Source of the DNA: Warburgia ugandensis
Lineage: Eukaryota; Streptophyta; Magnoliopsida; Canellales; Canellaceae
Direction: 5' to 3'
Length of the DNA stretch: 64,000 bases
Assembly (NCBI GenBank): GCA_035236585.1
Contig: CP141132.1
Span: 41,295,880 to 41,359,879 of the forward strand
Below the pieces are notes generated by a model, which made no database searches, was not told the DNA's origin, and was given only the letters and a program-made list of their open reading frames with translations. Position numbers and translations under genes: made by a program. This document shows positions 24,436 through 37,800 of the stretch, piece by piece. The number at the start of each line of letters is the position of its first letter. The stretch's first letter is position 1.

Positions 24436-25784
24436 CTTGGTAGGAACACTACGAGTGACTCGAGTGCCTTCCACCAACAATGGCATCTTCAGGAGCAAAC
24501 TCTTTGAGGTTTCCAAGAAACGGGACCAAAGGTGTACCAACGCTTGCTCTGGGGAGCAGTGCAAGGATGAGTGCAGCAGTGCCCTGCTGGGCATGGGAGG
24601 AGCACTAGCGTGCCAAATCCAACTCATGCCGTGGCTAGTATTGCACCTTGTCCTGCCTGCTTCATCGATTCCCACATTTGCGCTCGAGTGCCCGCCACCT
24701 CCTATAGGGTTGGCACAACCTCCCAACAGGGTGAGTAGTGTCCAAAAAAGGTGTCGTGGGCGCATACTTTTGGGGATGCGAAAAAAAAGGGACCCTTGAC
24801 ACAAACCTCATAGACCTGGGGGCATGCTGCATGCCTTTGGGAACGGAATAGACAGGACCCGAGTCTCACCCAAGCCCGCTCTAAGGAGCCATGTGAGGGC
24901 AGTAGTGCCCTGCCAAGCCTATTAGCTAGTTTTACCTTGCCAACTCCCAGTAGTGTCGAGGCAAGCGCTGAGCCTAGTCCTGCAGGCTTCCCCGTGTCCC
25001 TGTATTGCCTTGTGTCACGGACTTTCATTGCAAGGTCCATGACCAACGCACATAGAGTTTAGTAGTAGGCCTTCTTATCTCAGGAGTTCAACTTGAGGGA
25101 CTTAGATCCATCAAAGGGATCCATACTCAAGGAGGCTCAAGTACATCATGTAAATATCTTGCCTCTAGTGTTGAGCCTAGTCCTACAGGCTTCCCCAAGT
25201 CCCTCTATTGCCTTGGTAGGAGAACTACTGAGGGCTCGAGTGCCTGCCACCTCCTCTTAGGTTGGCATAGCCTCATTGCCTGCCAAAGGGGTTGTGGGGG
25301 AACACACCTTTGGGGACTATATGTTTCAAAGATCTTGGTGAACTTCCCTTGTCAATTTTAAAAAATTCGGCCCTAAAGTCAGTCAAAATCTTGTCTGATG
25401 TTTTGAATGCACTCCATATGCCATTTTCCTAGCCTTGCTATTGGCTCGGGTTCCTGCCACCCCCTATACAGTTGGTGAAAGATCATAGCCCAGTGAGCCC
25501 TGCCCACCAAAGGTGCTTCGAGCACATACTTTTGTGGACACGACCTTGGACGAGGCTAAGGGATGCATTTGTTGCCCTTGCCTCGCAACCTTCGACAGGT
25601 GTCGAGTGATGTGGCACCTTTCTCCGGATGTAAGTTGTGACTCACCTCATCCCACGGTGCCAATGGATTCATGCCTTGTGCCGTGCCTTTCGTCCCCGAA
25701 CGTTCTAAGTGATGCCTTGCCCTTCGGGGACATAGCAGTGCCATAGGCATACCGACTTGTAGCCTTACGTTGGGTCTCAATGGA
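24436..25784. repeat. GC-rich repeat insert in the TRIM array
   Basis: This block is markedly richer in GC than the array. It has internal repeats: GGCTCGAGTGCCTGCCACCT-like phrases near 24,690, 25,228 and 25,446; GAGCCTAGTCCTGCAGGCTT near 24,970 with a near copy at about 25,174; and TATTGCCTTGGTAGGA-like strings near 24,436 and 25,207. A recurrent (CACA)TACTTTTGTGGAC-like phrase lies near 24,765, 25,300 and 25,525. The longest open frames here (174 codons minus at 24,280-24,804; 152 codons plus at 24,341-24,799) overlap each other and run into TRIM sequence, so they are not credible genes. Origin unknown; rDNA spacer or LTR material is possible. Confidence 0.55.
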
Positions 25785-26130
25785 GGGCGCATGCGCCCTA
25801 GAACATCTACGGGCATCATAGACCTGTTATTGCCTCAAACTTCTATGGCCTAAATGGCCATACCCTCTAAGAAGCTGGCCGTGGAGGGTCACCTCCAGAT
25901 AAATAGTTAGCAGGCTAAGGTCTCATTCGCTAACTGAATTAACTGGGCAAATTGCTCCACCAACTAAGAACAACTATGCACCACCTCCCATAGAATCAAG
26001 AAAGAGCTCTCAATCTGTCAATCCTTACTATGTCTAGACCTAATAAGTTTCCCTGTGTTGAGTCAAATTAAGCTACAGGCTCCACTCCTGGTGGTGTCCT
26101 TCCATCAATTCTTTTAAGTTTCAGCCTTCT
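25785..26130 (-). rRNA. 18S rDNA fragment (pseudogene), antisense
   Basis: The minus strand reads a continuous piece of nuclear 18S rRNA. Recognisable parts are CTGAAACTTAAAAGAATTGA near 26,105-26,126 (the universal AAACTTAAAGGAATTGACGG site), GGAGCCTGTAGCTTAATTTG, ACTCAACACAGGGAAACTTA, GACATAGTAAGGATTGACAG, GAGAGCTCTTTCTTGATTCT, CTGGAGGTGACCCTCCACGG, GGCAATAACAGGTCTATGAT and GATGTTCTAGGGCGCATGCG. About 345 bp of the 3' half of the gene is present, with scattered transitions of the kind left by cytosine methylation. It lacks both gene ends, so it is a dead fragment. It ends inside CAGCCTTCTG and passes straight into a TRIM unit. Confidence 0.92.
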
Positions 26131-27576
26131 GTGGCCTAAACGGCCATACTGCCTCACAAGTTTGCTCTTCCTTCCATAGATAACACTTTGTGATAGCTAG
26201 AGTTCCATGAACTCTTATAAATGGCCCAATTCCCTCTCCAAGGGCAATGTAGGACTAACTCTCAAAGTCACCACTGGACATCAGTGCACTGGCTATCTTT
26301 CGATTTCAGCCAAAACTGATGGGCTGGCACCGCTAAACCTCCTCATCCCCACTTAGGGAACCCATATCCTTGTGGACCATGAGCATCTAGCCCACCATCA
26401 CGATGGTCCAACAGTGATGATATTGACCTCTTTGGCCACCCACATAGCCTGACAGCTTTGCTCTTCCTCATAAGGAAAATGAGCCATGACAATTAGAGAT
26501 CCATGAACACTTATAATCGGCCCAGTTTCCTTTCCCCAGGCAATGTCAAACTAACTTTTAGAGTCAACTCTGGACATCAATTTCTTTCAACAAGAACCAT
26601 TGGGCCAGGGTCCAACATTCACGGTACTTTTTGCTTTGGCTGCCCATACAACCTCACGGCTTTGCTCTTCCACATCGAAAAAATGCATCGTGGCAGTTAG
26701 AGTTCCACAAACTCTTATAATCGGCCTAATTCCCTCTCCCTAGGCAATGTGGGGAAAACTCTTAGAGTCACCCTTAGACATTAGTCTCTTTCAATTGGAA
26801 GTACTGGACCTAACACCACTGAGCCTCCTCATCCCCACTTAGGCAACTCAAGTCCTCCCAAACCATGAGTGGCTAGCTTGTCATCAAGGGAGGAACTGGC
26901 TCTTATACCAGTTGTAACAGTCGAGCTCCAACAATGACGATATTGTCCACTTTGGCCGACCATAGGGCCTCACAGCATTGCACTTCCCTGTACGAAAAAC
27001 ACATTAGGACATTTAGCGTTCCATGAACTCTTATAACTGGCCTAGTTTCCTCTTCCCAGCCAATGAGGGACTTGCTCTTAGAATCACCCTCAGACATCAG
27101 CACTCTTGGGCATCAATCACATTCAAATTGAACTATTGGGCCTAGCACCACTAAGCCTCCTCATCCCCACTTAGGGAACCTACATCGTCATGTACCACGA
27201 GAGGCTAGCCAACCATCATAAGAGAAACTAGCTCTAATAGCAATTATAATTGTGGAGGTTCAATAGCCATGGTATTGTCGTCTTTGTATACCCATAGTAC
27301 CTCACAGCTTTTTGCATCCCAGTAGGGAAAATGTATCATGATAGTTAGAGTTCCACAGCCTCTTATTACTAGCCTAGTTCCCTCTCCCTGCCCAATGTGG
27401 GACTAGTTCTTAGAGTCACTCTCAGACATCAACACCTGCGGACATTGGTCTCATTCAAACCAAACTTTTAGGCCTACCATCATTGAGCCTCCTCATCCCC
27501 ACTCAGGTAACTCGTGTCCTTACAAACCATGGGAGGCAAGCCCACCATCATGAGGGAAACTGGCTCTAATACCAAT

Positions 27577-27908
27577 TGTAATAGTTGGGGTCCAATAGTG
27601 CTAATATTGTCCTTTTTGGCCACCTATACGGCTTCATGGGTTTTCTCTTCCTCTTAAAGATAATGCATTGTGACAGCTACAGTTTTGTGAAGTCTTATAA
27701 ATGGCCCAGTTCCCTCTCCCTATGGAATGTAGGACTAACTCTCAAGGTCTGCCCTGGACATCAGCACACCCAGACATTGTTCTCTTTCAACCAGAATAGA
27801 TGGGCCTAGCACCACTGAGCCTCTTCATCCCCACTCAGGGAACTAGCATCCTCCTGGACCACAAGCGGCTAGCCCACCATCACGAGGGGTATTGGCTTTG
27901 ATACCAGT
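27577..27908 (-). repeat. Representative long TRIM unit (332 bp)
   Basis: It runs from TGTAATAGTTGGGGTCC to the TGATACCAGT preceding the next TGTAATATC. It contains the LTR-like block, then the internal piece with GAGCCTCTTCATCCCCACTC, CTAGCCCACCATCACGAGGG and GGCTTTGATACC. The following unit (27,909-28,225) is 317 bp. Lengths of 315-335 bp are the commonest spacing in the array. Confidence 0.75.
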
Positions 27909-28548
27909 TGTAATATCTAAGATCCAACAGCCACGATATTGTCCTCTTTGGATGTCCATATGGCCTCATGGCATTGCTCTTTCTTATAAGAAAAATGCAT
28001 CATGACAATTAGATTTCCCTGAACCCTTATAATTAGCCTCGTTCCCTCTCTTAGGCTAATGTCAGACTATCTCTCAGAGTCTTTCTCAGACATCAGTACC
28101 CTTAAACATCAGTCTCATTCAAATGGAATCACTGAGCCTCCTAATCCCCACTCAAGGAACCTGATTCATTGCAAACCATGAGTAGCTAGCCAACCATCAT
28201 GAATGGAACTGGCTCTAATACCAATTGTCATAGCTCGGTTCCAACAATCATGATATTGTCAGCTTTGGCCACCCGTACAACCTCATGGGTTTTACTCTTC
28301 CTCATAGGGATAACACATCATGACAATTAGAGTTCCATGAACTCTTATAAATGGCTAATTCCCTCTCCTTAGGTAATGTATGACTAATTCTCAGAGCCAC
28401 CCTTGGACATTTACATGTGGACTTAGTTCTCTTTCAACCAGAACTGATGGGGCTAGCACCACCGAACCTACACCCTTACAGACCTGTATCATTACGGACC
28501 ACGAGCAGTTAGCCCACCATCACAAGGGGAATTGGCTCTGCTGCCAAT

Positions 28549-28790
28549 TGTAATAGCTGAGGTCCAATAGCCGCAATATTGTCCTCTTTTGCCACCCATA
28601 TGCACTCATAGCTTTGCTCTTCCTAAAAAGAAAATGCATCGTGACAGTTAGAGATTCATGACCTCTAATAACCAGCCCAGTTCCCTCTCCTAGGAAATGT
28701 GGAACGTGGGGAAAACTCTCATAGTCACCACTAGACATAAGCATCTTGGACATCGATCACTTTCAACCAAAATTGTAAATTCTGCTTAAT
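28549..28790 (-). repeat. Representative short TRIM unit (242 bp)
   Basis: Here the internal piece is nearly absent: the unit passes from CATCGATCACTTTCAACCA through a short CTGCTTAATTATAGTAGCC join straight into the next LTR-like block. The primer-binding string is missing. The same short form, usually reading GAGCCTCCTTAATTGTAAT, recurs near 18,215, 19,350, 20,575, 22,260, 23,740, 31,190, 32,690, 33,570, 35,060, 35,960, 39,535, 40,760, 41,640, 41,930, 42,420 and 43,900. Confidence 0.7.
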
Positions 28791-31700
28791 TATAGTAGCC
28801 AGTGTCCAACATTCATGATACTATCCGCTTTGGCCCCCCATATGGCCTCACATCTTTGCTTTTCCCCATAGGAAAAATGTGTCATGAGAAATAGAGTTCC
28901 ATGAACTCTTATAACAAGCCTAGTTCTCTCTCCCAAGGAAATGTGGGACTAACTCTCAAAGTCAACCCCAGACATTGGTCTCTTGCAATCGAAACTACTA
29001 GCCCTAGCATGACTAAGCATCCTAATCCCCACTCAGGGAACCTGCATTCTTGTAGAACACAAGTGGATAGCCAACTATCATAAGAGGAACTAGCTCTAAT
29101 ACCATTTATAATAGTCGGGTCCAACAATCACTATATTGTCCTCTTTTGTGCCCATATGGCCTCACAACTTTGTGCTTCCCTATAGGGAAAATGCATCGTA
29201 TCTATTAGAATTCCATGAACTCTTATAACTGGCCTAGTTCCCTCTCCCCTGCCAATGTGTGACTAGCTCTTAGAGTTACCTTTGGACATCAACACCCCCA
29301 GACATCGATCTCATTCAAACAAAAATGCTAGGCCTGGCACCATTAAGCCTCCTCATTCCCATTCAAGGAACCCCGATCCTTACAAACCAAGAGTGACTAG
29401 CCCACCATCACGAGAGGAACTAGCACTAATACCTATTACAATGGTGAAGGTCAAATAGTCATGATATTGTCCTTTTTTCCCAACCATACGCCCCCATGGG
29501 TTTGCTCTTCCTCATAAGAAGTACAGGTTGTGACAGTTAGAGTTCCATGAACTATTATAAATGGCCTAGTTCCCTTTCCCTAAACAATGTTGGACTAACT
29601 CTCAGAGTCAACCCTGGACATCAACACAGCAGGACATCATTCTCTTTCAACTAGAAACAATGGGCCTAGGACCACTGAGCCTCCTCATCTCCACTTAGGG
29701 AACTATCATCTTCACAGGGAACTGATACCAATTGCAATGGTCGACATCCAATAGCCATGATATTGTCCTCTTTGGATGCCCATACAACCTCTTGGATTTG
29801 TTCTTCCCTATAGGGAAATTGCATCATGGCAGTTAGAGTTCCACAAACTCTTAAAACTGACCTAGTTCCCTCTCCCAGGGCAATGAGGACTAGCTCTCAC
29901 AGTCACCCTTTGATACCAGCATCTCCTAACATTGGTCTCATTAAACCAAACAATTGGGCCTGGCACCCCTGAGCCTCCTCATCGCCACTCAAGGAACCTA
30001 TGTCCTAGCCAACAATGAGCGGGTAGCCCACCATCATGAGGCAAATTGGCTCTAATACCAATTGTAATAATTGGGGTCCAACTATCATGATATTGTTCGC
30101 TTTGTTAGCCCATACTGCGTCATGGATTTTGTTTTCCTCTTAAGGATAACACATTGTGATAGTTAGAGTTCCCTAAGGTCTTTTAAATGGCCTAGTTTCG
30201 TCTCCTTGTGCAATGTAGGACTAACTTTGTGGGTCATCCCTTGACATTAGTACACTCGGACATCGTTCTCTCTCAATGGGAACAGATTGGCTTGGCACTG
30301 CTGAGCCTCTTCATCCCCACTCAGGGAACCAACACCCTCCTGGACCATGAGTTTCTAGCCCACCATCATGAGGGGAATTGACTATTATACCAATTGAATA
30401 GCAAGGGTCCAGCAGCCACGATATTGTCCTCTTTGGATGCCCATATGGCCTCACGGCTTTGCTTTTTCTTGTAGGAATCATTCCCTCTCTTAGGCTAATT
30501 TCAAACTATCTCTTAGAGTCTTTCTCGGACATTAGTACCCCCAAACATCAGTCTCATTTAAATGGAATCACTAAGCCTCTTCATCCCCACTCAAGGAACT
30601 AGATTCATTGCGAACCAAGAGCAGCTACCCCACCATCATTAATGGAGGTGGCTCTAATACCAACTGTCATAGCCCGGGTCAGATAGTCATGGTTTTGCTC
30701 TTCTTCATAGGGATAACACATCATGATAGTTAAAGTTCCGTGAACTCTTATAAATAGCCTAGTTTCCTCTCCTCGGGTAATGGAGGACTAATTCTTAAAG
30801 TCACCCTCAGACATCTACACGTGGACTTCATTCTCTTTCAACCAGAACAGTTGGAGCTAGCACCACTAAACCTGCATCCTTACAAACCCATATCATTGCA
30901 GACCAAGAGCTGCTAGTGCACCATCATGAGGGGAATTGGCTCTGCTACCAATTATAATAGCTAAGGTCTAATAGCCATGATATTGTCCTCTTTTGACCCC
31001 TATACACGCTCATAGCTTTGCTCCTCCCTGAAGAGAAAATGCATTGTGACAGTTAGAGATCCCTGACCTCTTATAACTAGCCCAGTTCCCTCTCCCAAGC
31101 AATGTGGGAAAAACTCTTATAGTCACCACCAGACATAAGCATCATAGACATCAGTCACTTTCAACTAGAACTGCTGATCCTGCTTAATTATAATAGTTGG
31201 TGTCCAACATTCACGATTCTATCATTTTTGGCCCCCCATATGGCCTCATGGCTTTGCTCTTCCCCATAGGAAAAATTCATCATGACCGATAAAGTTCCAC
31301 CAACTCTTATAACAAGCCCAGTTCCCTCTCACTAGGCAATGTGGAACTAACTCTCAAAGTCACCCCTAGACATTGGTCTCCTTCAATTAGGAATGCTAGC
31401 CCTTGCATGACTAACCCTCCTAATCCCTAGTTAGTTAACCTGCATCCTCGTAGAACACAAGCAGCTAGCCCATCATCACAAGAGGAACTGGCTCTAATAC
31501 CATTTGTAACAACAGGGTCTAACTGTCACGATACTATCCTCTTTTGTGCCCATATGGCCTCACAACTTTGTGCTTTCTTATAGGGAAAATGTGTCATGTC
31601 TATTAGAATTTCATGAACTCTTATAACTGGTCTAGTTCCCTCTCCCCTGCCAATGTGCGACTAGCTCTTAGAGGTACCTTTGGACATTAGCACCCCGAAT

Positions 31701-34216
31701 ATCAACTTCATTCAAGAAAAAATGCTAAGCCAAGCACCGTTAAGCCTCCTCATCCCCCTTCAGGAAACCCCTATCTTTGTAAACCAAGAGTGGTTAGCCC
31801 ACCATAATGAGAGGAACTAGCTCTAATACATATTATAATGGCCAAGGTCAAATAGTCACAACATTGTCCTTTTTACCTACCCATAAGGCCTCACGGGTTT
31901 GCTCTTCTTCATAGGGATTATGGGTTGTGACAATTAGAGTCCCATGAACTCTTATAAATGGCCCAATTCCCTCTACCTAGGCATTATAGGCCTAACTCTT
32001 AGAGTTAGCCCTAAACATCAACACACTAGGACATCGTTTTCTTTCAAATAGAACCGATGGGCCTGGAACCATTGAGCCTCCTCATCCCCACTAAGGAAAC
32101 GTGCATCCTTGCAAACCATAAACAGCTAGCCCACTATCACAAGGGGAACTGGCTCTAATACCAATTGTAATAGTTGAGGTCCAACAGCCATGATATTATC
32201 CTCTTTGGTTGCCCATGCATCCTCATGGCTTTGCTCTTCCCTATAGGGAAATTGTATCATGACAATTAGAGTTCTATGAACTCTTATAACCGACCCACTT
32301 ACCTCTCCCTTGCCAATGAGGGACTAGCTCTCATAGTAACCCTTTGACATTAGAATCCTCAGACATTGGTCTCACTAAACCAAACCACTAGGCCTGGCAT
32401 TGTTGAGCCTCCTCATCCCCACACAGGGAAACCACACCCTTGTGAACCAGGGCAGTTAGCCCACCATCATGTGGTAGCTGCCTTTGATACCAATTGTAAG
32501 AGTTGTGGTCAAATAGCCATGATATTGTCCTCTATGGATGCCCATACAGCCTCCCAACTTTACTCTTTCCAATAAGTAAAATGTGTCATGATCCTCTCCC
32601 TAGAAAATGAGGTACTAACTCTCAGATTCACCCTCAGACATTAGCACCCCTGAACATCATTCTCTTTCAACCAAAAATGCTGAGCCTCCTTAATCGTAAT
32701 AATTAGGGTCCAATTGCCATGATATTGTTTGCTTTGGCAACCTATTTGGCGTCATGTCTTTGCACTTCCACATAGGTAAACCATTGTGCTAATTAGAGTT
32801 CCATAAACTCGTATAACCTACCTAGTTCCCTCTCCTAGTGCAATGTGGGACTAACTCTCAGAGTCACTCATGGAGATCAATAGCCCATATCATTGATCTC
32901 TTTCAACTAGAACTGCAAGGCTTGGCATTACTTAGACTCCTCATCCCCATTCAGGTAATCTGCGTCCTCGAGGACCACGAGTGGCTAGCCCACCGTAATA
33001 AGGGAATTGGCTCTGATACCTATGGTAACAGTTGGGGTCCAATAGTCATGATATTGTTCACTTTTGTGGCCCATAAGGCCTCACTTCTTTGCTTCTCGAC
33101 GGGAAAATGCATCATGACAATTAGAGTTCCACAAACTATTATTACTAGCCCAGTTCCCACTCCTCAGGCAATGTGGGACTAATTCTAAGAGTCACCCCAA
33201 TACATCAGCAAACCAAACATTAGTCTCTTTCAATCAGAACCATTGAGGCTCCACATCCCTACTCAAGGAACCTGTGTCCTTGTGAACCATAAGGGCTAGC
33301 CCACCATCATTAGGGGAATTGGCTCTGATACCAATGATAACAATTAAGATCCAATAGTCATGTTATTGTCTTCTTTGGCCATCTATATGGCCTCACGGCT
33401 TTGCTCTTCCTTGTCTAGAAAATGCGTCATGACAGTTCGAGATCTATTAACTCTTACAACAGGGCTAGTTCCCTCTTTCCAAGCAATGTGAGACTAACTC
33501 TTAGAATCACCCTTTCATATTGTTCTCTTTAAATTGGAACCATTGGGCATGGCACCACTGAGCTTCCTTGATTGTATTAGTTGGGGTCTGACAATCACAA
33601 TATTGTTCGCTTTGGCCGCTCATACAACCTCATGGCTTCACTCTTCCTCGTAAGGAAAACATGTTACTACAGTTAGAGTTCCACAAACTCTTAAAACTTG
33701 CCCAGTTCACTCTCGTCGGACAAGGTGGGACTAACTCTAAGAGTCATCAATGAACATCAGCACCCCTAGACACTGGTATATTTAATTTAGAACTGTAGGT
33801 CCTAGCATTGCTAAGCCTCCTCGTACCCATTCAGGGAACCCACCTCCTTGCAATCAATGAGAGGCTAGCTATCATCATGTGGGGAACTAGCTCTGATACC
33901 AATTATAGTAGCTAGGGTCGAACAGTCACGAGATTATCCACTTTGGCCACCCATATGGCCTCATGGCTTTGCTCTTCCTCTTAGGGAAAACATGTTGTGA
34001 TAATTAGAGTTCCACAAACTCTTATAACCGACCCAGGTCCCTCTCTACTAGTAATGGGACTAACTCTCACAGTCACCAAAAGACATCAGTCTCTTTCAAC
34101 CAGAACTACTAGGCCTGGCATAGCTGAGCCTCCTCATCCCCACTCAGGGAATTTACATTCTCATGGACCATGAGCAACTAGCCCACCACTACAAACGAAC
34201 TTGGTCTAATAACAAT

Positions 34217-34831
34217 TGTAACACCCAACGTCCAAGAGTATGTATATTATTTGCTTTGGCTAAGGTCACAGATTTTTTCTCTTCCCCATATGCAAAATGT
34301 GTACTTTCTATGTATTAGAGTGCACAGTGGAGTATATTGTCCTCTTCAAGAATGCTCCCTCCTGGTTTTGATTTCTTGTGGATGTCAGTCTACTTTCAAT
34401 AAGAACTGCAAGGCCTGACACTACTCATCCTCCTCATCCCCCGTCAGGGAACTAGCATCCTCACGGACCATGAGTGGTTAGCCCACAATCATAAAGGGAA
34501 CTGACTCTGATACCAATTGCTACACAAGGTCCAACAATGTGCATATTGTCCATTTTGGGTGTGGCCTCGTGGTTTTCTTTTCCCCATGGGGAAAACATGG
34601 ACTTTCTGTGTATCAAGGTGCACAATGGAATTTATTATTCTCATTGGGAATCCTCCCTCATGGTTGTGTTTCCCTACAAACATTAGCACCCTGGGACATC
34701 AGTCTACTTACAACCAGAGTAGGTGGGCCTAACTTCAATTAGCCTCCTCATCCCTACTCAAGGAACCTGTGTCCTTGCGGACCATTAGCAACTAGCCCAC
34801 CATCACAAGAGGAATTAGCTCTGATGCCAAT
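34217..34831 (-). repeat. Two adjacent TRIM units of a second subtype (301 and 314 bp)
   Basis: These units share the beginning and the internal piece with the others but differ in the middle. They have GTGCATATTGTCC or similar in place of CACGATATTGTCC, GGCC(G/A)AGGCCTCATGG, a TACTTTCTGTGTATCA-like string, GTGCACAGTGGAGTATATTG, a second TTGTCCTCTT, and AATCCTCCCTCA with GTTTTGTTTCCTTG. They lack GCAATGTGGGACTAAC. The same subtype occurs near 16,760, 17,400, 18,470, 20,025 and 40,205. Partial hybrids carrying only the CCTC..TCAAGGTTT..TTTCCTT part lie near 36,330, 37,220, 37,450 and 38,280. Confidence 0.7.
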
Positions 34832-37800
34832 TGTAACAATTGAGGTCCAATAGCCATTGTATTATCCTATTTGGACACCCATACAACCTCATGCCATTAT
34901 GCTTTCCAATAGGAAAAACACATCGTGATTGTTAGAGTTCCACAAACTCTTATAACCAACCTAGTTTGCTCTCCCCATCCAATGTGGGCAATGCTTTCAG
35001 AGTCACCCTTGGACATTAGTCTCTTTCAACCAAAACTGTTGGGCTGGCACCGTTGACCCTCCTTAATTGCAATAGCTAGTGTACAATAGTCACGATATAG
35101 TCCTCCTTGGATGTTGGTATGGCCTCACGTCTTTGCTCTTCATTGTAGGGAAAACTATCATGACAGTTAGAGTTCCATGAACCGTTATAACTTGCTGAAT
35201 TCCCTCTCCTAGAGCAATGTGGGACTAATTCTCAAAGTCACTACTAGACATCAGCAGCCCCAGACATCGATCTCTTTCAAATAAAATAGCTGGGCCTAGA
35301 CCTGCTCAGCCTTCTCATCACAACATAGGGAACATGTGTCCTCATAGACCATGAGTGGATAGCCCACCATCACGAGAGGAAATGGCTTTGATACCAATTA
35401 TAATAGCCGAGTTCCAATAGTCATGATATTGTCCACTTGGGCCACACATACAGCCCCATAGCTTCGTTCTTCCTTGAAGGGAAAACACATCGTGATAGTT
35501 AGAGTTCCACGAACTCTTAAAACCAGCCTAGTTCGTACTCCCTGGGCAATGTGGGATTAACTCTCAGAGTAACTCCTTGACACTAGCACACGCAATCATG
35601 TGACTCTTTCAATTGGAACCATTAGGGCTAGCATTGCTTAGCCTCCTCATCCCCACAGTGGGACCCCATGTCCTGGTAGAACATGACTGGCTAGTCCACC
35701 ATCACGAGGGAAATTGGCCCTGAAACCAATTGTAATAGTCGAGATCCAACAGTCACAATATTGTTTATTTTGGCTGCCCATGTGGGCTCACATCTTTGCT
35801 CTTCCCCTTAGGAAAAATATGTTGGGACAGTTAGAGTTCCATAAACTCTTATAACCAGATGAGTTCCCTCTCCCTGGGCAATGTGGGAGTAACTCTAAAA
35901 GTCACCCCTGGACATCAGCCTCTTTCAATTGAAATTGCTTAGTTTGGAACCACTAAGCCTCCTTAATTGTAATAGCCAACATCTAATAGTCATGATATTG
36001 TTTATTTTGTCTGACCATATGACCTCACAGCTTTGCTCTTCCCTGTAGGGAAAATGAGCCATGACAATTATAGTTCTACGAACTCTTATAACTTGCCTAG
36101 TTCCCCCTCCCTGGACAATGTGGAACTAACATTCATGGTCACCCTCAGACATCAACAACCCTAGACATCTATCTCTTTCAACCAGAACGTTGGGCAAGGT
36201 ATTGCTGAGTCTCATCCACCCTCAAGGAACCACATCCTTGCGCACTAGGACTGGCTAACCCACCATCATGGGGGGAACTGTCTCTGATACCAAATTGTAA
36301 TAGTTGGTGTTCAACAATCATGATATCTCTACTTTAGGAATCCTCTATCAAAGTTATTTTTCCTTGTTGACATCAGCACCCCCAGACTTTGGTCTCCCTT
36401 GACCATAATTGCTAGGCCAGGCACTATTGAGACTCTTCATCTCCACTCAGGGAACCTACATCCTCGCGTACCATGAGTAGCTAGCCCACCATCATGAGGA
36501 GAATTGGCTCTGATACTAAGTGTAACAACCAGAGTCCAATCATCATGATATTGTTCACTTTGGGCACCCATACGGCCTAAAGGCTTTCCTCTTCCTAGTT
36601 TATAAAATGCATCGTGCTAGTTAGAGTTCACAAACTCTTATAGTCCACCAAATTTCCTCTCCTTGTGCAATACGAGACTAACTCTCACAGTCATCATCGA
36701 TCATCTACACCCCCAGACATCGATCTCTTTTATTTAGAACCACTAGACTTGGCACAACTGAGCCTCCTCATCTCCCCTCATGGAACCCACGCCCTTGTCG
36801 ACCACGAGCAGCTAACCCACCATCGTGAGAGGAACTAGTTTCAATACCACTTGTAATAGATGGGATTCAACAATCATAATATTGTCTACTTTTGCTGCCC
36901 ATACTACCTCACGGCTTCACACTCTTTTATAGGGAAAATGCATCGTGACAATTAAAGCTCCACGAACTCATATAATTGGCCAAGATCCCACTTGTTAAGC
37001 AATGTGGGACTAACTATTAGAGTCACCTTTGGACATCAGCATCCCTAGACATCAGTCTCTTTCAACCAGAATTGCTACTGGCACTACTGAGCCTCCTCAC
37101 CCCCACTCAAGGAACCCACATCCTTGCAGACCACGATTGGCTAGCCCATCTTCATGAGGGAAACTAGCAATGATACAACATTGTAATAGCCAGGGTCATA
37201 GTCACAATATTGTCTACTTTGGAAATTCTCGCTCAAGGTTTAATTTCCTTACAGACAATAATACCCCCTAGCATTGGTCTCTTTCAACCAAAACTGCTGC
37301 GCATGGCACCACTGAGCCTCCTCATCTCCACTCAAGGAACCTACATCTTCATGCACCATGACTGTCTAACCGACCATCACAAGGGGAACACTCTTTGATA
37401 CCAAATTGTAACACTTAGGATTCAATAGTCATGATATTATCTGCTTTGGGAATCATTTGTCGAGGTTTTGTTTCCTTACAGGCATCAACACCTCCGAACT
37501 TTGTCTCTCTTCACCATAACTGCTAGTTGTGTAGCATGAGTAGTAGCCCACCATCGCTAGGGGAATTGGCTCTGATACTAAATGAAACATCTGGAGTCCA
37601 ATAGTCACAATATTGGCCACCCATATGGTCTCATGGCTTTTCTCTTCCTAGTTAGTAAAATGCATCATCCTGGTTAGAGTTCATGAACTCTTATAACCCT
37701 CTTAATTTCCTCTCCTCGAGTAATGTGGGACTAACTCTTTGAGTCACTGCCGATCATTTACACCCCCAACATCAATCACTTCCAATCAGAACCACTGGGC

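Noticed and set aside
24280-24804. 174-codon minus frame and overlapping 152-codon plus frame as genes
   Set aside because: They overlap on opposite strands, run from TRIM sequence into the GC-rich repeat, and show no domain; high GC alone lengthens chance frames.
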